Position numbers and translations under genes: made by a program. From CAVQEK01 sp964596645 (GTDB taxonomy: Bacteria; Bacteroidota; Bacteroidia; Cytophagales; Cyclobacteriaceae), in assembly GCA_964596645.1 (NCBI GenBank), contig CAZQVB010000017.1, positions 1 through 64,000 of the forward strand: a DNA stretch of 64,000 nucleotides, in the 5' to 3' direction. The notes under the pieces were generated by a model. It was not told the DNA's origin, made no database searches, and worked only from the letters and a program-made list of their open reading frames with translations. Each line of letters starts with the position of its first letter. Within the stretch, counting starts at the first letter, position 1. Positions 17,874 through 26,793 of the stretch are shown one piece after another.

Positions 17874-19169
17874 ATGAAATTTATCCGGCAAGGATCAACA
17901 GAGGAAATAGAAAATGCCCTGGAAAGGCCTATCCTCAAGCTCACCAACATCAGGAAGATCGTAAAGCCCATATTGAAAAAGGTGCGTAAAAAAGGCGATG
18001 TGGCCTTGGTAAAATACGCCTTGGAATACGACCACGCCACGCTGGAAAGCCTGCTGGTAAGCGAAGCAGAAGTAAAGGCCGCCGAAGAAAAAGTAAGCCC
18101 AAAGCTGAAAGCCGCCATCGATGTGGCCATTGGCAATATTGAGAAGTTTCACACCAAACAGCGCCAGCGACACCTGAAGGTGGAGACCATGCCGGGCGTC
18201 ACCTGCATGCGCCGCAGTGTGCCCATATCGAGTGTGGGCTTGTACGTGCCCGGTGGTACCGCTCCTCTGTTTAGCACCGTCATCATGCTGGGCATACCCG
18301 CCAGGGTAGCAGGCTGCAAAGACATTGTGCTGTGTACACCGCCCGATACCAATGGCCAAATTCATCCGGCCATCATCTACACCGCCGCACTCATCGGCAT
18401 CGACCACATTGTGAAAGCCGGTGGCGCACAGGCCATTGGCGCCATGGCGTACGGCACCGAGAGTGTGCCCAAGGTGCACAAGATATTTGGACCCGGCAAC
18501 CAGTACGTGACGGCGGCCAAGCAAATAGTGGCAGAGCGTGGCATTGCCATAGATCTACCAGCAGGCCCCTCGGAAGTAGCCATAATGGCCGACAACACCT
18601 GCGTACCTGCCTTTGTAGCCGCCGATCTGCTCTCGCAGGCAGAGCACGGCATCGACAGCCAGGTGCTCTTGGTGACCACCCAGGAGTCGGTAGGCCGGGC
18701 TGTACTGGCAGAAGTAGAAACGCAACTGGAAAAACTACCGAGAAAAAAAATTGCCGCCGAAGCATTGGAGCACAGCGCCATCATAGTAGTGGCTTCAGAG
18801 CAGGAAGCAGTACAACTGCTCAACACCTATGCTGCCGAACACCTGATACTGGCCGTGCGCAAACCAGAGCGCATCGCTGAGCAAATCGTAAACGCCGGCT
18901 CCATATTTATGGGCAACTACGCACCGGAGTCGGCTGGTGACTACGCTTCAGGTACCAATCACACACTACCGACCAATAAGGCAGCTTATGCGTTTAGCGG
19001 CGTGTCGCTCGATAGCTTTGTGAAAAATATTACCTATCAGAAAATCACTGAAAAAGGATTGCGCAAGCTGGGCCCGCATGTGGAGGCTATGGCCGAAGCC
19101 GAGCAACTCTGGGGACATAAAAATGCCGTAACACTGCGACTTAATCATTTAAAAAATGGATCTGCTTAG
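17874..19169 (+). CDS. hisD: Histidinol dehydrogenase
   Basis: 431-residue zinc enzyme that oxidises L-histidinol to L-histidine in two NAD+-dependent steps. Family segments are GLYVPGGTAPLFSTVIM, KAGGAQAIGAMAYGT, FGPGNQYVTAAKQ, DLPAGPSEVAIMAD and LSQAEHGIDSQ with metal ligands, then NHTLPTNKAAYAFSG. It follows hisG after 138 bases that contain only a short unlikely frame (17780-17851), and overlaps hisC by 14 bases. Confidence 0.98.
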   Translation: MKFIRQGSTEEIENALERPILKLTNIRKIVKPILKKVRKKGDVALVKYALEYDHATLESLLVSEAEVKAAEEKVSPKLKAAIDVAIGNIEKFHTKQRQRHLKVETMPGVTCMRRSVPISSVGLYVPGGTAPLFSTVIMLGIPARVAGCKDIVLCTPPDTNGQIHPAIIYTAALIGIDHIVKAGGAQAIGAMAYGTESVPKVHKIFGPGNQYVTAAKQIVAERGIAIDLPAGPSEVAIMADNTCVPAFVAADLLSQAEHGIDSQVLLVTTQESVGRAVLAEVETQLEKLPRKKIAAEALEHSAIIVVASEQEAVQLLNTYAAEHLILAVRKPERIAEQIVNAGSIFMGNYAPESAGDYASGTNHTLPTNKAAYAFSGVSLDSFVKNITYQKITEKGLRKLGPHVEAMAEAEQLWGHKNAVTLRLNHLKNGSA

Positions 19170-20205
19170 CCTTGTAAGACCGCACATTCTAAAGCTGAAG
19201 CCATACTCCTCGGCCCGTGATGAGTACAGCGGCAAAGCCCGGATATACCTCGATGCCAACGAGAACAGCCTGGGTTCTACGCTGCCAGGTGGCTACAACC
19301 GGTACCCCGACCCATACCAGCGCGAACTAAAAAGTGCCATCGCGGCCATCAAGCAGGTGCCGGCAGCAAACATCTTTTTGGGCAATGGCAGCGATGAGCC
19401 CATCGACCTTCTCATTCGGGCGTTTTGCAAGCCCGGGCACGAAGGCATCATTACTACACCGCCCACTTACGGCATGTACGAGGTGAGCGCCGGCATACAC
19501 GAAGTGTTTATACACAAAGCGCCGCTTTCTGCGGACTATCAACTCGACGAAGAAGCCATTCGCCAATCATTTGGCAAAGCTGCCAAGCTGCTTTTCATAT
19601 GCTCACCGAACAACCCTACCGGCAACAGCATGAAGCCGGAGGTCATACGCAGGCTGGTGCAATCGTTCGAGGGGATCACGGTAGTGGATGAAGCATATAT
19701 CGATTTTTCCCAACAAACCAGCCTGAGCACCTGGCTGAAAGAATACCCTCAGCTGGTGATCTTGCAGACCTTTAGCAAAGCCTGGGGGCTGGCCGCACTG
19801 AGGCTGGGGATGCTTTTTGCGCATGAAGACTTAGTGAACATACTGAACAAGATAAAGCCGCCGTACAACATCAATGCCGCCACACAGGAGCTGGCGCTGA
19901 AGGCACTGGCACTCGAAAGCCACAAAAACAATATGGTGCGCGATATACTCGAGCAACGCGAACTGCTACGAAAGGAAATATCGCAGCTTAGCGGTGTGGA
20001 ACACATTTACCCGTCTGACGCCAATTTTTTACTGGTGAAAATCAATGACGCGCACCAGTTGTACCACCAGCTGATACAGCAGGAAATTGTGGTGCGCGAT
20101 CGATCGCAAGTACAATTTTGCGAAGGATGCCTGCGCATCACCGTAGGCACAGCGCAAGAAAATGCAGCACTCATCTCAACACTCGCCCAACTTTGTCGGA
20201 AATGA
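19156..20205 (+). CDS. hisC: Histidinol-phosphate aminotransferase
   Basis: 349-residue PLP enzyme of fold type I. The start LDANENSLGS, the CSPNNPTGN motif, the DEAYIDF Asp, and the Schiff-base lysine in QTFSKAWGLAALRLG are all present. It converts imidazole-acetol phosphate and glutamate to histidinol phosphate. It overlaps hisD by 14 bases and hisB by four (ATGA), so the operon is tightly coupled. Confidence 0.97.
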   Translation: MDLLSLVRPHILKLKPYSSARDEYSGKARIYLDANENSLGSTLPGGYNRYPDPYQRELKSAIAAIKQVPAANIFLGNGSDEPIDLLIRAFCKPGHEGIITTPPTYGMYEVSAGIHEVFIHKAPLSADYQLDEEAIRQSFGKAAKLLFICSPNNPTGNSMKPEVIRRLVQSFEGITVVDEAYIDFSQQTSLSTWLKEYPQLVILQTFSKAWGLAALRLGMLFAHEDLVNILNKIKPPYNINAATQELALKALALESHKNNMVRDILEQRELLRKEISQLSGVEHIYPSDANFLLVKINDAHQLYHQLIQQEIVVRDRSQVQFCEGCLRITVGTAQENAALISTLAQLCRK

Positions 20206-21299
20206 AAAAAGCCCTTTTTATAGATCGCGACGGCACCATCATCGTGGAGCCCACAGAAGACCAACAGGTCGATTCTTTGGAAAAACTGCAATTTATACCG
20301 GGCGCTATAAGCGCGTTGAGCCGCATAGCCAACGAGCTCGACTACGAACTGGTGCTGGTGAGCAATCAGGACGGGCTGGGAACGGCATCCTTTCCGGAAG
20401 AAACCTTCTGGCCCGCCCATGAAAAAATGCTGAAGACACTGGAGGGCGAAGGTGTGGTATTTGCCGAAGAGCTCATCGACCGGTCATTTGAGCATGAGCA
20501 GTCGCCCAGCAGGAAGCCCGGTATCGGCATGATGGGCAAGTACAACAGTGGCGCGTACGACCTGCCGAATTCATACGTGATAGGCGATAGGGCCACCGAT
20601 GTGCAGTTGGCGATCAACCTGGGCTGCAAGGCCATCTTCTTCGGCGACAGGAGCCACCCGGAGGCGGCACTCAGCACCCGGCACTGGGCGGAGATATATA
20701 CCTTTCTGCGCCTGCCAGCCCGTACTGCCCGGGTAAAGCGCACCACCAACGAAACAGACATAGAGGTAAACCTAGGCCTTGATGGCCAGGGAAATACGAC
20801 CATACACACCGGCCTGGGCTTTTTTGATCACATGCTCGACCAGCTCGGTCGGCATGGCGGTCTCGATCTTACCGTACATGTGCAGGGCGATCTGCAGATC
20901 GACGAGCACCACACCATCGAAGATACGGCGCTGGCGCTGGGCCAGGCTTTCTTGCAGGCTTTGGGCGATAAAAAAGGACTTCAGCGCTACGGCTTTCTTT
21001 TGCCCATGGACGATGCCCTGGCGCAGGTTGCCATCGATTTTGGCGGGCGGCCGTGGCTGGTGTGGGAGGCAGAATTCAGGAGAGAAAAAATTGGCGATAT
21101 GCCGACAGAAATGTTCTATCATTTCTTCAAGTCATTTTCCGATGCGGCCCGGTGCAACCTGAACGTACAGGTGGAAGGGCAAAACGAACATCATAAAATA
21201 GAGGCCATATTTAAGGCTTTTGCCAAGTCGATAAAAATGGCTGTCGCCAGAAACATTGCTGAAATAGACAAGTTACCTACTACTAAAGGACTTTTGTAG
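20202..21299 (+). CDS. hisB: Bifunctional histidinol-phosphatase / imidazoleglycerol-phosphate dehydratase
   Basis: 365 residues with two fused enzymes. The N-terminal HAD phosphatase has the nucleophile motif FIDRDGT near residue 8, VSNQDG, and the late acidic motif VIGDRATDVQLA. The C-terminal imidazoleglycerol-phosphate dehydratase has GLGFFDHMLDQLGRHGG, DEHHTIEDTA and the second His pair in NEHHKIEAIFKAFAKS. The start at 20202 overlaps the hisC stop; the longer frame from 20118 is only an overlap with hisC. The usual next genes hisH, hisA, hisF and hisIE are absent; a membrane channel gene follows instead. Confidence 0.97.
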   Translation: MKKALFIDRDGTIIVEPTEDQQVDSLEKLQFIPGAISALSRIANELDYELVLVSNQDGLGTASFPEETFWPAHEKMLKTLEGEGVVFAEELIDRSFEHEQSPSRKPGIGMMGKYNSGAYDLPNSYVIGDRATDVQLAINLGCKAIFFGDRSHPEAALSTRHWAEIYTFLRLPARTARVKRTTNETDIEVNLGLDGQGNTTIHTGLGFFDHMLDQLGRHGGLDLTVHVQGDLQIDEHHTIEDTALALGQAFLQALGDKKGLQRYGFLLPMDDALAQVAIDFGGRPWLVWEAEFRREKIGDMPTEMFYHFFKSFSDAARCNLNVQVEGQNEHHKIEAIFKAFAKSIKMAVARNIAEIDKLPTTKGLL

Positions 21300-21322
21300 G
21301 AACTCAAAACTCATATCAGTAC

Positions 21323-21898
21323 ATGGAAGATTTCTCTTTTTTTGGTGAAGACTCGTTCATCAGCCAGAGCACATACATACAGATAGGATTCACCGTATTG
21401 CTCCTCATTCTCTTTCTCGTTGTAAGAAAGATCACCCGCCGATTTATTTTGAAACATGCCGAGCGACACAAGATGGACGACACGCGCGTCATCTACATAC
21501 GCAAGCTGGCGTACTTTGCTGTAGTCATTATATTTCTGATCTTGCTTTCGCTTGTGTGGCAGGTTTCCATCGCCGGCTTGTCGGTGTATTTTGCCTCATT
21601 CTTCACCATAGCGGGCATAGCTTTTTTTGCACAGTGGTCTATCCTCAGCAACATTACCGCTTCCATCGTGCTGTTCCTCTATTTTCCCTTTCGATTTGGG
21701 TCGCGCATCAAAATAATGGATGGTGATAATTCGGTGATTGGGCGCGTTGTCGACATCTCTATTTTTGCCATAGAAATAGAACAAGACAACGGCGAGCACG
21801 TGACGTACCCCAACAATTTGGCCTTGCAAAAATCGATCATAGAGCTGCATGGCAGCCATCCGGTAGAAAATGTTCCTGAGGATAAAAAGCCCCTGTAA
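21323..21898 (+). CDS. Small mechanosensitive (MscS-like) channel protein
   Basis: 191 residues. Three hydrophobic helices lie at about residues 17-37, 58-80 and 85-115, followed by a short beta domain with FPFRFGSRIKIMDGD, GRVVDISIFAIEIEQDNGEHVTYPNN, the MscS upper-vestibule pattern. It lacks the larger C-terminal alpha/beta domain of E. coli MscS, so this is a minimal form. The third helix (SVYFASFFTIAGIAFFAQWSIL) corresponds to the pore helix. It begins 23 bases after hisB on the same strand, so it may be read through from the his operon. Confidence 0.85.
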   Translation: MEDFSFFGEDSFISQSTYIQIGFTVLLLILFLVVRKITRRFILKHAERHKMDDTRVIYIRKLAYFAVVIIFLILLSLVWQVSIAGLSVYFASFFTIAGIAFFAQWSILSNITASIVLFLYFPFRFGSRIKIMDGDNSVIGRVVDISIFAIEIEQDNGEHVTYPNNLALQKSIIELHGSHPVENVPEDKKPL

Positions 21899-21923
21899 AA
21901 AGCTGCGAACTAAACATTAATAT

Positions 21924-21931
21924 TATTTTTG
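21924..21931 (+). promoter_or_regulatory. -7 element TATTTTTG directly before guaA
   Basis: Exact TAnnTTTG match ending four bases before the guaA ATG. With the usual 6-7 base distance to the transcription start, the mRNA would begin at or just after the ATG, so guaA would be leaderless or the match is accidental. Confidence 0.35.
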
Positions 21932-21935
21932 CAGC

Positions 21936-23465
21936 ATGTCAGAGCAAATCCTCATTGTCGATTTCGGATCGCAATACACACAGCTTATCGCACGCAGGGT
22001 CAGGGAATTGAACGTTTATTGTGAGATCCACCCTTATAATAATTTGCCGGAAACAATAGAAAATCTTAAAGGGGTGATCCTCTCCGGCAGCCCCTGCAGC
22101 ATTCGCGACAGCGGTGCCCCACAAATCGACTTGTCGGCCTATCGGGGCAAGGTGCCTGTACTTGGGGTTTGCTATGGCGCCCAGATGATGGCCTTCCAAA
22201 ATGGCGGGCACGTGCTGCCTTCGGAAATACGTGAATTTGGCCGGGCCATGCTCACCAAAATCGATACGCACTACGACCTGCTGAAGGAGATCGCATATAA
22301 CACACAGGTGTGGATGTCGCATGGCGATACCATATCGGCGCTGCCCGAAGACTACGAAGTGATCGCCAGCACAGAATCGGTACATATAGCCGCTTATAAA
22401 GTAGCCGGAGAAGAAACATACGGCATACAGTTTCACCCGGAGGTGACGCACACGCTGGAAGGCAAGACGCTGCTGCGCAACTTTGTGGTGCACATCTGTG
22501 GCTGCCGCCAGGACTGGACGCCCGACATATTCGTAGAAGCCACCATTGAAAGCCTGCAAAAGCAGCTCGGCAACGACAAAGTAGTACTCGGCCTCTCAGG
22601 TGGTGTGGATTCATCGGTGGCCGCCATGCTCATACACCGCGCCATTGGCAAAAACTTGTTCTGCATATTCGTAGACAATGGTCTGTTGCGCAAGGGTGAG
22701 TTTGAAGATGTGCTGCATTCTTATCGGGATATGGGCCTCAATGTACTCGGTGTAGACGCCAAAGACCGGTTTTATACTTCGCTGCTTGGCAAGGTAGACC
22801 CGGAAGACAAACGCAAAGCCATTGGGCGCACGTTCATTGAGGTGTTTGATGAAGAGGCCCATAAAATATCTGAGGTGAAGTGGCTGGCGCAAGGCACCAT
22901 CTATCCCGACGTGATAGAGTCGGTATCGGTGAAAGGCCCTTCGGCTACCATCAAATCGCATCACAATGTGGGCGGCCTGCCGGCCAAAATGAAACTCAAG
23001 GTGGTGGAGCCACTGAACACCCTCTTTAAAGATGAAGTGCGTAAGGTGGGCAAAACCCTCGACCTGCCCGACGACATACTGAGGCGTCATCCCTTCCCCG
23101 GGCCCGGCCTGGGCATACGTATACTGGGTGAAATTACGCCGGAAAAAGTGCATACTCTGCAGGAGGTAGACCATATCTTCATCAGCGGACTGAAGCAAAG
23201 GGGCATTTATGACGAAGTGTGGCAGGCGGCCGCTATGCTGCTGCCGGTGCAAAGCGTAGGCGTAATGGGCGATGAACGCACCTATGAAGATGTGGTGGCC
23301 CTGCGCGCCGTCACCAGTGTGGATGGCATGACGGCCGATTGGTGCCATCTGCCTTACGACTTTCTGGCAGAAATGTCCAATAAAATAATAAACAAAGTGA
23401 AAGCCGTAAACCGTGTGGTGTACGACATAAGCTCTAAACCACCCGCCACCATAGAGTGGGAATAG
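21936..23465 (+). CDS. guaA: GMP synthase (glutamine-hydrolysing)
   Basis: 509-residue enzyme converting XMP to GMP with glutamine and ATP. The N-terminal class I amidotransferase domain has the nucleophile Cys in LGVCYGAQMMA (near residue 79) and the His-Glu pair in FHPEVTHT. The ATP-pyrophosphatase domain has the P-loop LSGGVDSSVAAMLIH. The C-terminal dimerisation domain has HPFPGPGLGIRILGE and ends PPATIEWE. Length is normal. It is the first gene of a run with the next two genes, with gaps of 10 and 6 bases. Confidence 0.98.
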   Translation: MSEQILIVDFGSQYTQLIARRVRELNVYCEIHPYNNLPETIENLKGVILSGSPCSIRDSGAPQIDLSAYRGKVPVLGVCYGAQMMAFQNGGHVLPSEIREFGRAMLTKIDTHYDLLKEIAYNTQVWMSHGDTISALPEDYEVIASTESVHIAAYKVAGEETYGIQFHPEVTHTLEGKTLLRNFVVHICGCRQDWTPDIFVEATIESLQKQLGNDKVVLGLSGGVDSSVAAMLIHRAIGKNLFCIFVDNGLLRKGEFEDVLHSYRDMGLNVLGVDAKDRFYTSLLGKVDPEDKRKAIGRTFIEVFDEEAHKISEVKWLAQGTIYPDVIESVSVKGPSATIKSHHNVGGLPAKMKLKVVEPLNTLFKDEVRKVGKTLDLPDDILRRHPFPGPGLGIRILGEITPEKVHTLQEVDHIFISGLKQRGIYDEVWQAAAMLLPVQSVGVMGDERTYEDVVALRAVTSVDGMTADWCHLPYDFLAEMSNKIINKVKAVNRVVYDISSKPPATIEWE

Positions 23466-23475
23466 CCAAATAGCC

Positions 23476-25278
23476 ATGAACAGACTTCAATATATTGTAC
23501 TCGCAGTGCTGCTTGTGGCTGTCACTTCTACTGCCGTGGCGCAGCGCCAAACGGAGACCGACCGCCAATATCAAAACGCCAGGGAACTGTTCGACCTGAA
23601 GAAATACGGGCTGGCCAAGCAGGCCTTTAAGCCTCTCACCAACCGCTTCGAGGGCAATCCCTACGCGGCTTATGCCAGCTTCTTCTATGCGCTCGCAGCC
23701 TATCACGACGGTGAGGAAGATCTGGCCCGTAACATGTTGCTGCAAATCAAAAAAAATTACCCTCAATGGGAGAATATACAAGAGGTAGACCTGTGGCTGG
23801 CCAAGCTGGAATTGGAAAGCGGGCAAATAAAATCTGCCATACAAAAAAGCCGTGATGTAGCAGGTGGAGATGCCCGTGAAACACTGGACGCTCTAAAGGC
23901 CGCACGTGTAAGTGACCTCCCTTACGCTGAGCTGCTGACGCTATACGAGGAATTTCCAGACGATAAAGTGCTTGCTACTGCGCTGGCTGCCAGCATACTG
24001 AGGCAACCCCTAGAGCTGCAGGACCGCGACTTGCTGGAAAATATCGTTTCCCTTTTTCAGCTGGACTCCAAGAAATATTCCATAGACGAACGCGTACAAT
24101 CTGAAAAGAAAGCGGTGTATGAGGTTGCTGTGCTGCTGCCTTTCCTTTATCAGGATCTGGCACAAAGCCCATCGCGTGTGCGCAATAAATTTGTGATTGA
24201 CCTGTACCAAGGCATATTGCTTGGGCAGCGTGCGCTCAAAAAACAAGGCATAGACATCAACATCAATGCCTACGACACCCAGCAGGATAGTCTCACTACA
24301 CGTAAGCTACTGGCACTGCCCGAGATGAAATCGATGGACCTGATCATAGGCCCGCTGTACCCGGACCCGGTACGCCTCACAGCCGCCTTTGCCTATGAGC
24401 ATAAGGTAAACATGGTGAATCCGCTCTCGCACAATTCGGAAATAACAAAAAACAATTCTTTCGCATTTCTCTTCAATCCCACCACAGAGTCGCAGGGGTT
24501 CCGGGCAGCAGAGTTTTTGGCAGGGCATCTGAATGATGGCAAAAAAACAGTCATGATATTTTACGGCGACAACCCCCGCGACTCTTTGCGCGCCGCCCAA
24601 TATCGCCAGGCCATGATTGAAAATGATTACCGGGTCATTTACCACCGTGAGGTGCGTACGGAAAATGCGAAAAGAATATTGGATCTGCTCACCAACACGG
24701 TCACTATAGAAGAGGCAGACCCTACCCTGACCAACCTGAGCGAGCGTGATCTTAAGGTTTTGGGCAATTTGAGCCGTCAGGAAAATGAATACCTGGTGAT
24801 AAGGCCCGACAGTGTGGGCCATGTATTTCTGTCGTCTTCAGATCCGGCCCTGGCTGCCAATACCATCACCGCACTGGAAATACGCCGCGACGATATAGCA
24901 CTGGTAGGGCTGCACGACTGGGTGAAAGATGAAAAGCGCGTGATTTCTTTCGACGCCCTGGAATCATTGAAAACCTACCTGATCGCGCCATTTTACCCCC
25001 AGCACAATACCGAAGCACTCACAGCATTCAGAGAGGCGTATTATCAGGAATACAAAAGTTATCCTACTGAAAATGCCATGATCGGGTATGAGCTCACCAT
25101 AGTGATGGGCACCTTAATGAACAGGTTTGGCAATCATTTTCAATTTGAAGATGGCGCCGATGCCGTTATAAAAGGCCGGCTCAGCCCGGGCTTTCGTCTG
25201 AATAAAGAACAGAGCAATCAGTATGTGCCGATACTGAATTTCCATGATGCCGAGCTGAGGCTTATCAATCCAAAATAG
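23476..25278 (+). CDS. TPR plus type 1 periplasmic-binding-fold protein
   Basis: 600 residues with a cleavable signal peptide (ending TSTAVAQRQ). Residues 30-210 have tetratricopeptide-like helices (YQNARELFDLKKYGLAKQAF, YASFFYALAAYHDGEEDLA). Residues 215-600 look like a Leu/Ile/Val-type periplasmic-binding fold (AVLLPFLYQDL, DLIIGPLYPDPVR, NPLSHNSEITKNNSFAFLF, MIGYELTIVMGTLMNRFG). The TPR plus binding-protein layout is that of LpoA/LppC-type activators of penicillin-binding proteins and related Bacteroidota proteins, so a role in peptidoglycan synthesis is possible. No ABC permease is nearby, which argues against solute transport. The place between guaA and hemL gives no clue. Confidence 0.75.
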   Translation: MNRLQYIVLAVLLVAVTSTAVAQRQTETDRQYQNARELFDLKKYGLAKQAFKPLTNRFEGNPYAAYASFFYALAAYHDGEEDLARNMLLQIKKNYPQWENIQEVDLWLAKLELESGQIKSAIQKSRDVAGGDARETLDALKAARVSDLPYAELLTLYEEFPDDKVLATALAASILRQPLELQDRDLLENIVSLFQLDSKKYSIDERVQSEKKAVYEVAVLLPFLYQDLAQSPSRVRNKFVIDLYQGILLGQRALKKQGIDININAYDTQQDSLTTRKLLALPEMKSMDLIIGPLYPDPVRLTAAFAYEHKVNMVNPLSHNSEITKNNSFAFLFNPTTESQGFRAAEFLAGHLNDGKKTVMIFYGDNPRDSLRAAQYRQAMIENDYRVIYHREVRTENAKRILDLLTNTVTIEEADPTLTNLSERDLKVLGNLSRQENEYLVIRPDSVGHVFLSSSDPALAANTITALEIRRDDIALVGLHDWVKDEKRVISFDALESLKTYLIAPFYPQHNTEALTAFREAYYQEYKSYPTENAMIGYELTIVMGTLMNRFGNHFQFEDGADAVIKGRLSPGFRLNKEQSNQYVPILNFHDAELRLINPK

Positions 25279-25284
25279 TTTTTC

Positions 25285-26583
25285 ATGATGCACAAAGAAA
25301 AAAGCAAGGCTCTATACCAGCGCGCCAGGCAACTCATGCCCGGGGGTGTCAACTCTCCTGTGCGTGCCTTCAAAGCGGTGGGCGGCGATCCGCTCTTCAT
25401 AGCCCGCGCCAAAGGCCCTTACCTGTACGATGAGGATGGCAATCGCTTCATTGACCTGATCAACTCCTGGGGGCCCATGATACTGGGCCATGCCAACGAC
25501 GATATTGAAAAGGCCGTAGCCGATGCACTGGGCGCCTCTGTATCTTTTGGTGCTCCTACACGCAAGGAGGTGGAAATGGCCGAGCTCATCATAGACATGG
25601 TGCCTTCTGTGCAAAAGGTGCGTATGGTAAATTCCGGCACGGAAGCCACCATGGCGGCCATTCGCCTGGCACGTGGATATACAGGCCGCGACAAGATCAT
25701 AAAATTTGAAGGATGCTACCACGGCCACGGCGATAGCTTTCTCATAGCCGCCGGTAGCGGTGTGGCCACCATGGGCACGCCGGATTCACCGGGCGTCACA
25801 CGCAGTACGGCCAAAGACACGCTCACCGCACCTTTCAACGATCTGGATAAAACTGGTTTTCTTATTGATGAAAATGCCGGGGAAATAGCCGCCATCATAC
25901 TGGAGCCGGTAGTAGGCAATATGGGCTGTGTATTGCCCACACCAGGCTTTCTGGCCGGCCTGAGGCAGCTCTGCGACAAGCATGGTATTCTGCTCATTTT
26001 CGATGAGGTGATGACGGGCTTCCGGCTTGCCCCGGGTGGCGCGCAGGAATTGTACAATGTGCTGCCAGACCTCACCACCCTGGCGAAGATCATTGGTGGC
26101 GGCATGCCCGTGGGCGCCTATGGTGGCAAAAAGGAAATCATGGAGATGGTATCGCCCGAAGGACCTGTCTATCAGGCCGGCACGCTCTCGGGCAACCCTG
26201 TGGCGATGTCTGCCGGCTTGGCTATGCTCACCCAATTGCGCAACCGGCCCGGCTTATACCAACAGCTCAGCGACACCACAGAGCGATTGAAGAAGGGTTT
26301 CGAAGAAAATGCCAAAGCACTTGGTAAGCACTATACCGTGAACCAGGTGGGCTCCATGATCAGCTTGTTTTTTACCGAAAAAGCCGTGAATAATTTTAGC
26401 GATGCCAAACAGTGCGATACGCAGCTATTTGGCCGGTACTTCAATGCCATGTTGGAGCGCGGCATATATCTGGCGCCATCTCAGTTTGAGTCCCTTTTTA
26501 TCTCCGCTGCCATCGACATGGAGTTGGCCGATGAAATAATCAGTGCCAATAAGTCCGCACTGGAAGAGGTGTTAAATGGCTAA
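25285..26583 (+). CDS. hemL: Glutamate-1-semialdehyde 2,1-aminomutase
   Basis: 432-residue PLP enzyme that turns glutamate-1-semialdehyde into 5-aminolevulinate in the C5 route to haem. Segments are MPGGVNSPVRAFK near residue 17, MVNSGTEATMAAIRLARGYTGR, FEGCYHGHGDSFLIAAGSG, LIFDEVMTGFR, and the Schiff-base lysine in TTLAKIIGGGMPVGAYGG. Two adjacent ATG codons start the frame; either may be used. It is last in the guaA run and is followed by a terminator-like hairpin. Confidence 0.97.
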   Translation: MMHKEKSKALYQRARQLMPGGVNSPVRAFKAVGGDPLFIARAKGPYLYDEDGNRFIDLINSWGPMILGHANDDIEKAVADALGASVSFGAPTRKEVEMAELIIDMVPSVQKVRMVNSGTEATMAAIRLARGYTGRDKIIKFEGCYHGHGDSFLIAAGSGVATMGTPDSPGVTRSTAKDTLTAPFNDLDKTGFLIDENAGEIAAIILEPVVGNMGCVLPTPGFLAGLRQLCDKHGILLIFDEVMTGFRLAPGGAQELYNVLPDLTTLAKIIGGGMPVGAYGGKKEIMEMVSPEGPVYQAGTLSGNPVAMSAGLAMLTQLRNRPGLYQQLSDTTERLKKGFEENAKALGKHYTVNQVGSMISLFFTEKAVNNFSDAKQCDTQLFGRYFNAMLERGIYLAPSQFESLFISAAIDMELADEIISANKSALEEVLNG

Positions 26584-26630
26584 AAACCAGCAGTAAAGGC
26601 GCTGATCATTAAAGCGTCATTTCAGGTAAT

Positions 26631-26655
26631 TGCGCCCTGTGCGCGCAGCATTTTT
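26631..26655 (+). terminator. Probable terminator after hemL
   Basis: TGCGC pairs with GCGCA around a 7-base loop, with TTTTT three bases later. It lies 47 bases after the hemL stop. The rest of the gap 26584-26793 shows no gene. Confidence 0.5.
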
Positions 26656-26763
26656 AGGGTCATTGGCACAAATGGACTGCCCCCCAATCAATTCACGCCC
26701 AAACCTTACATTTTTCAAAAGCAGCCACAGCGCAGTACATAGCTGCCTCATGCATTAAATGGA

Positions 26764-26771
26764 TATATTTG
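26764..26771 (+). promoter_or_regulatory. -7 element TATATTTG
   Basis: Exact TAnnTTTG match, 22 bases before the GTG start at 26794. Confidence 0.5.
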
Positions 26772-26793
26772 TTCTGGTCAAAATTTTTTTGAA

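Noticed and set aside
26584..26793. Possible RNA gene in the gap after hemL
   Set aside because: No cloverleaf or known riboswitch pattern; only a terminator-like hairpin and a promoter box were supported.
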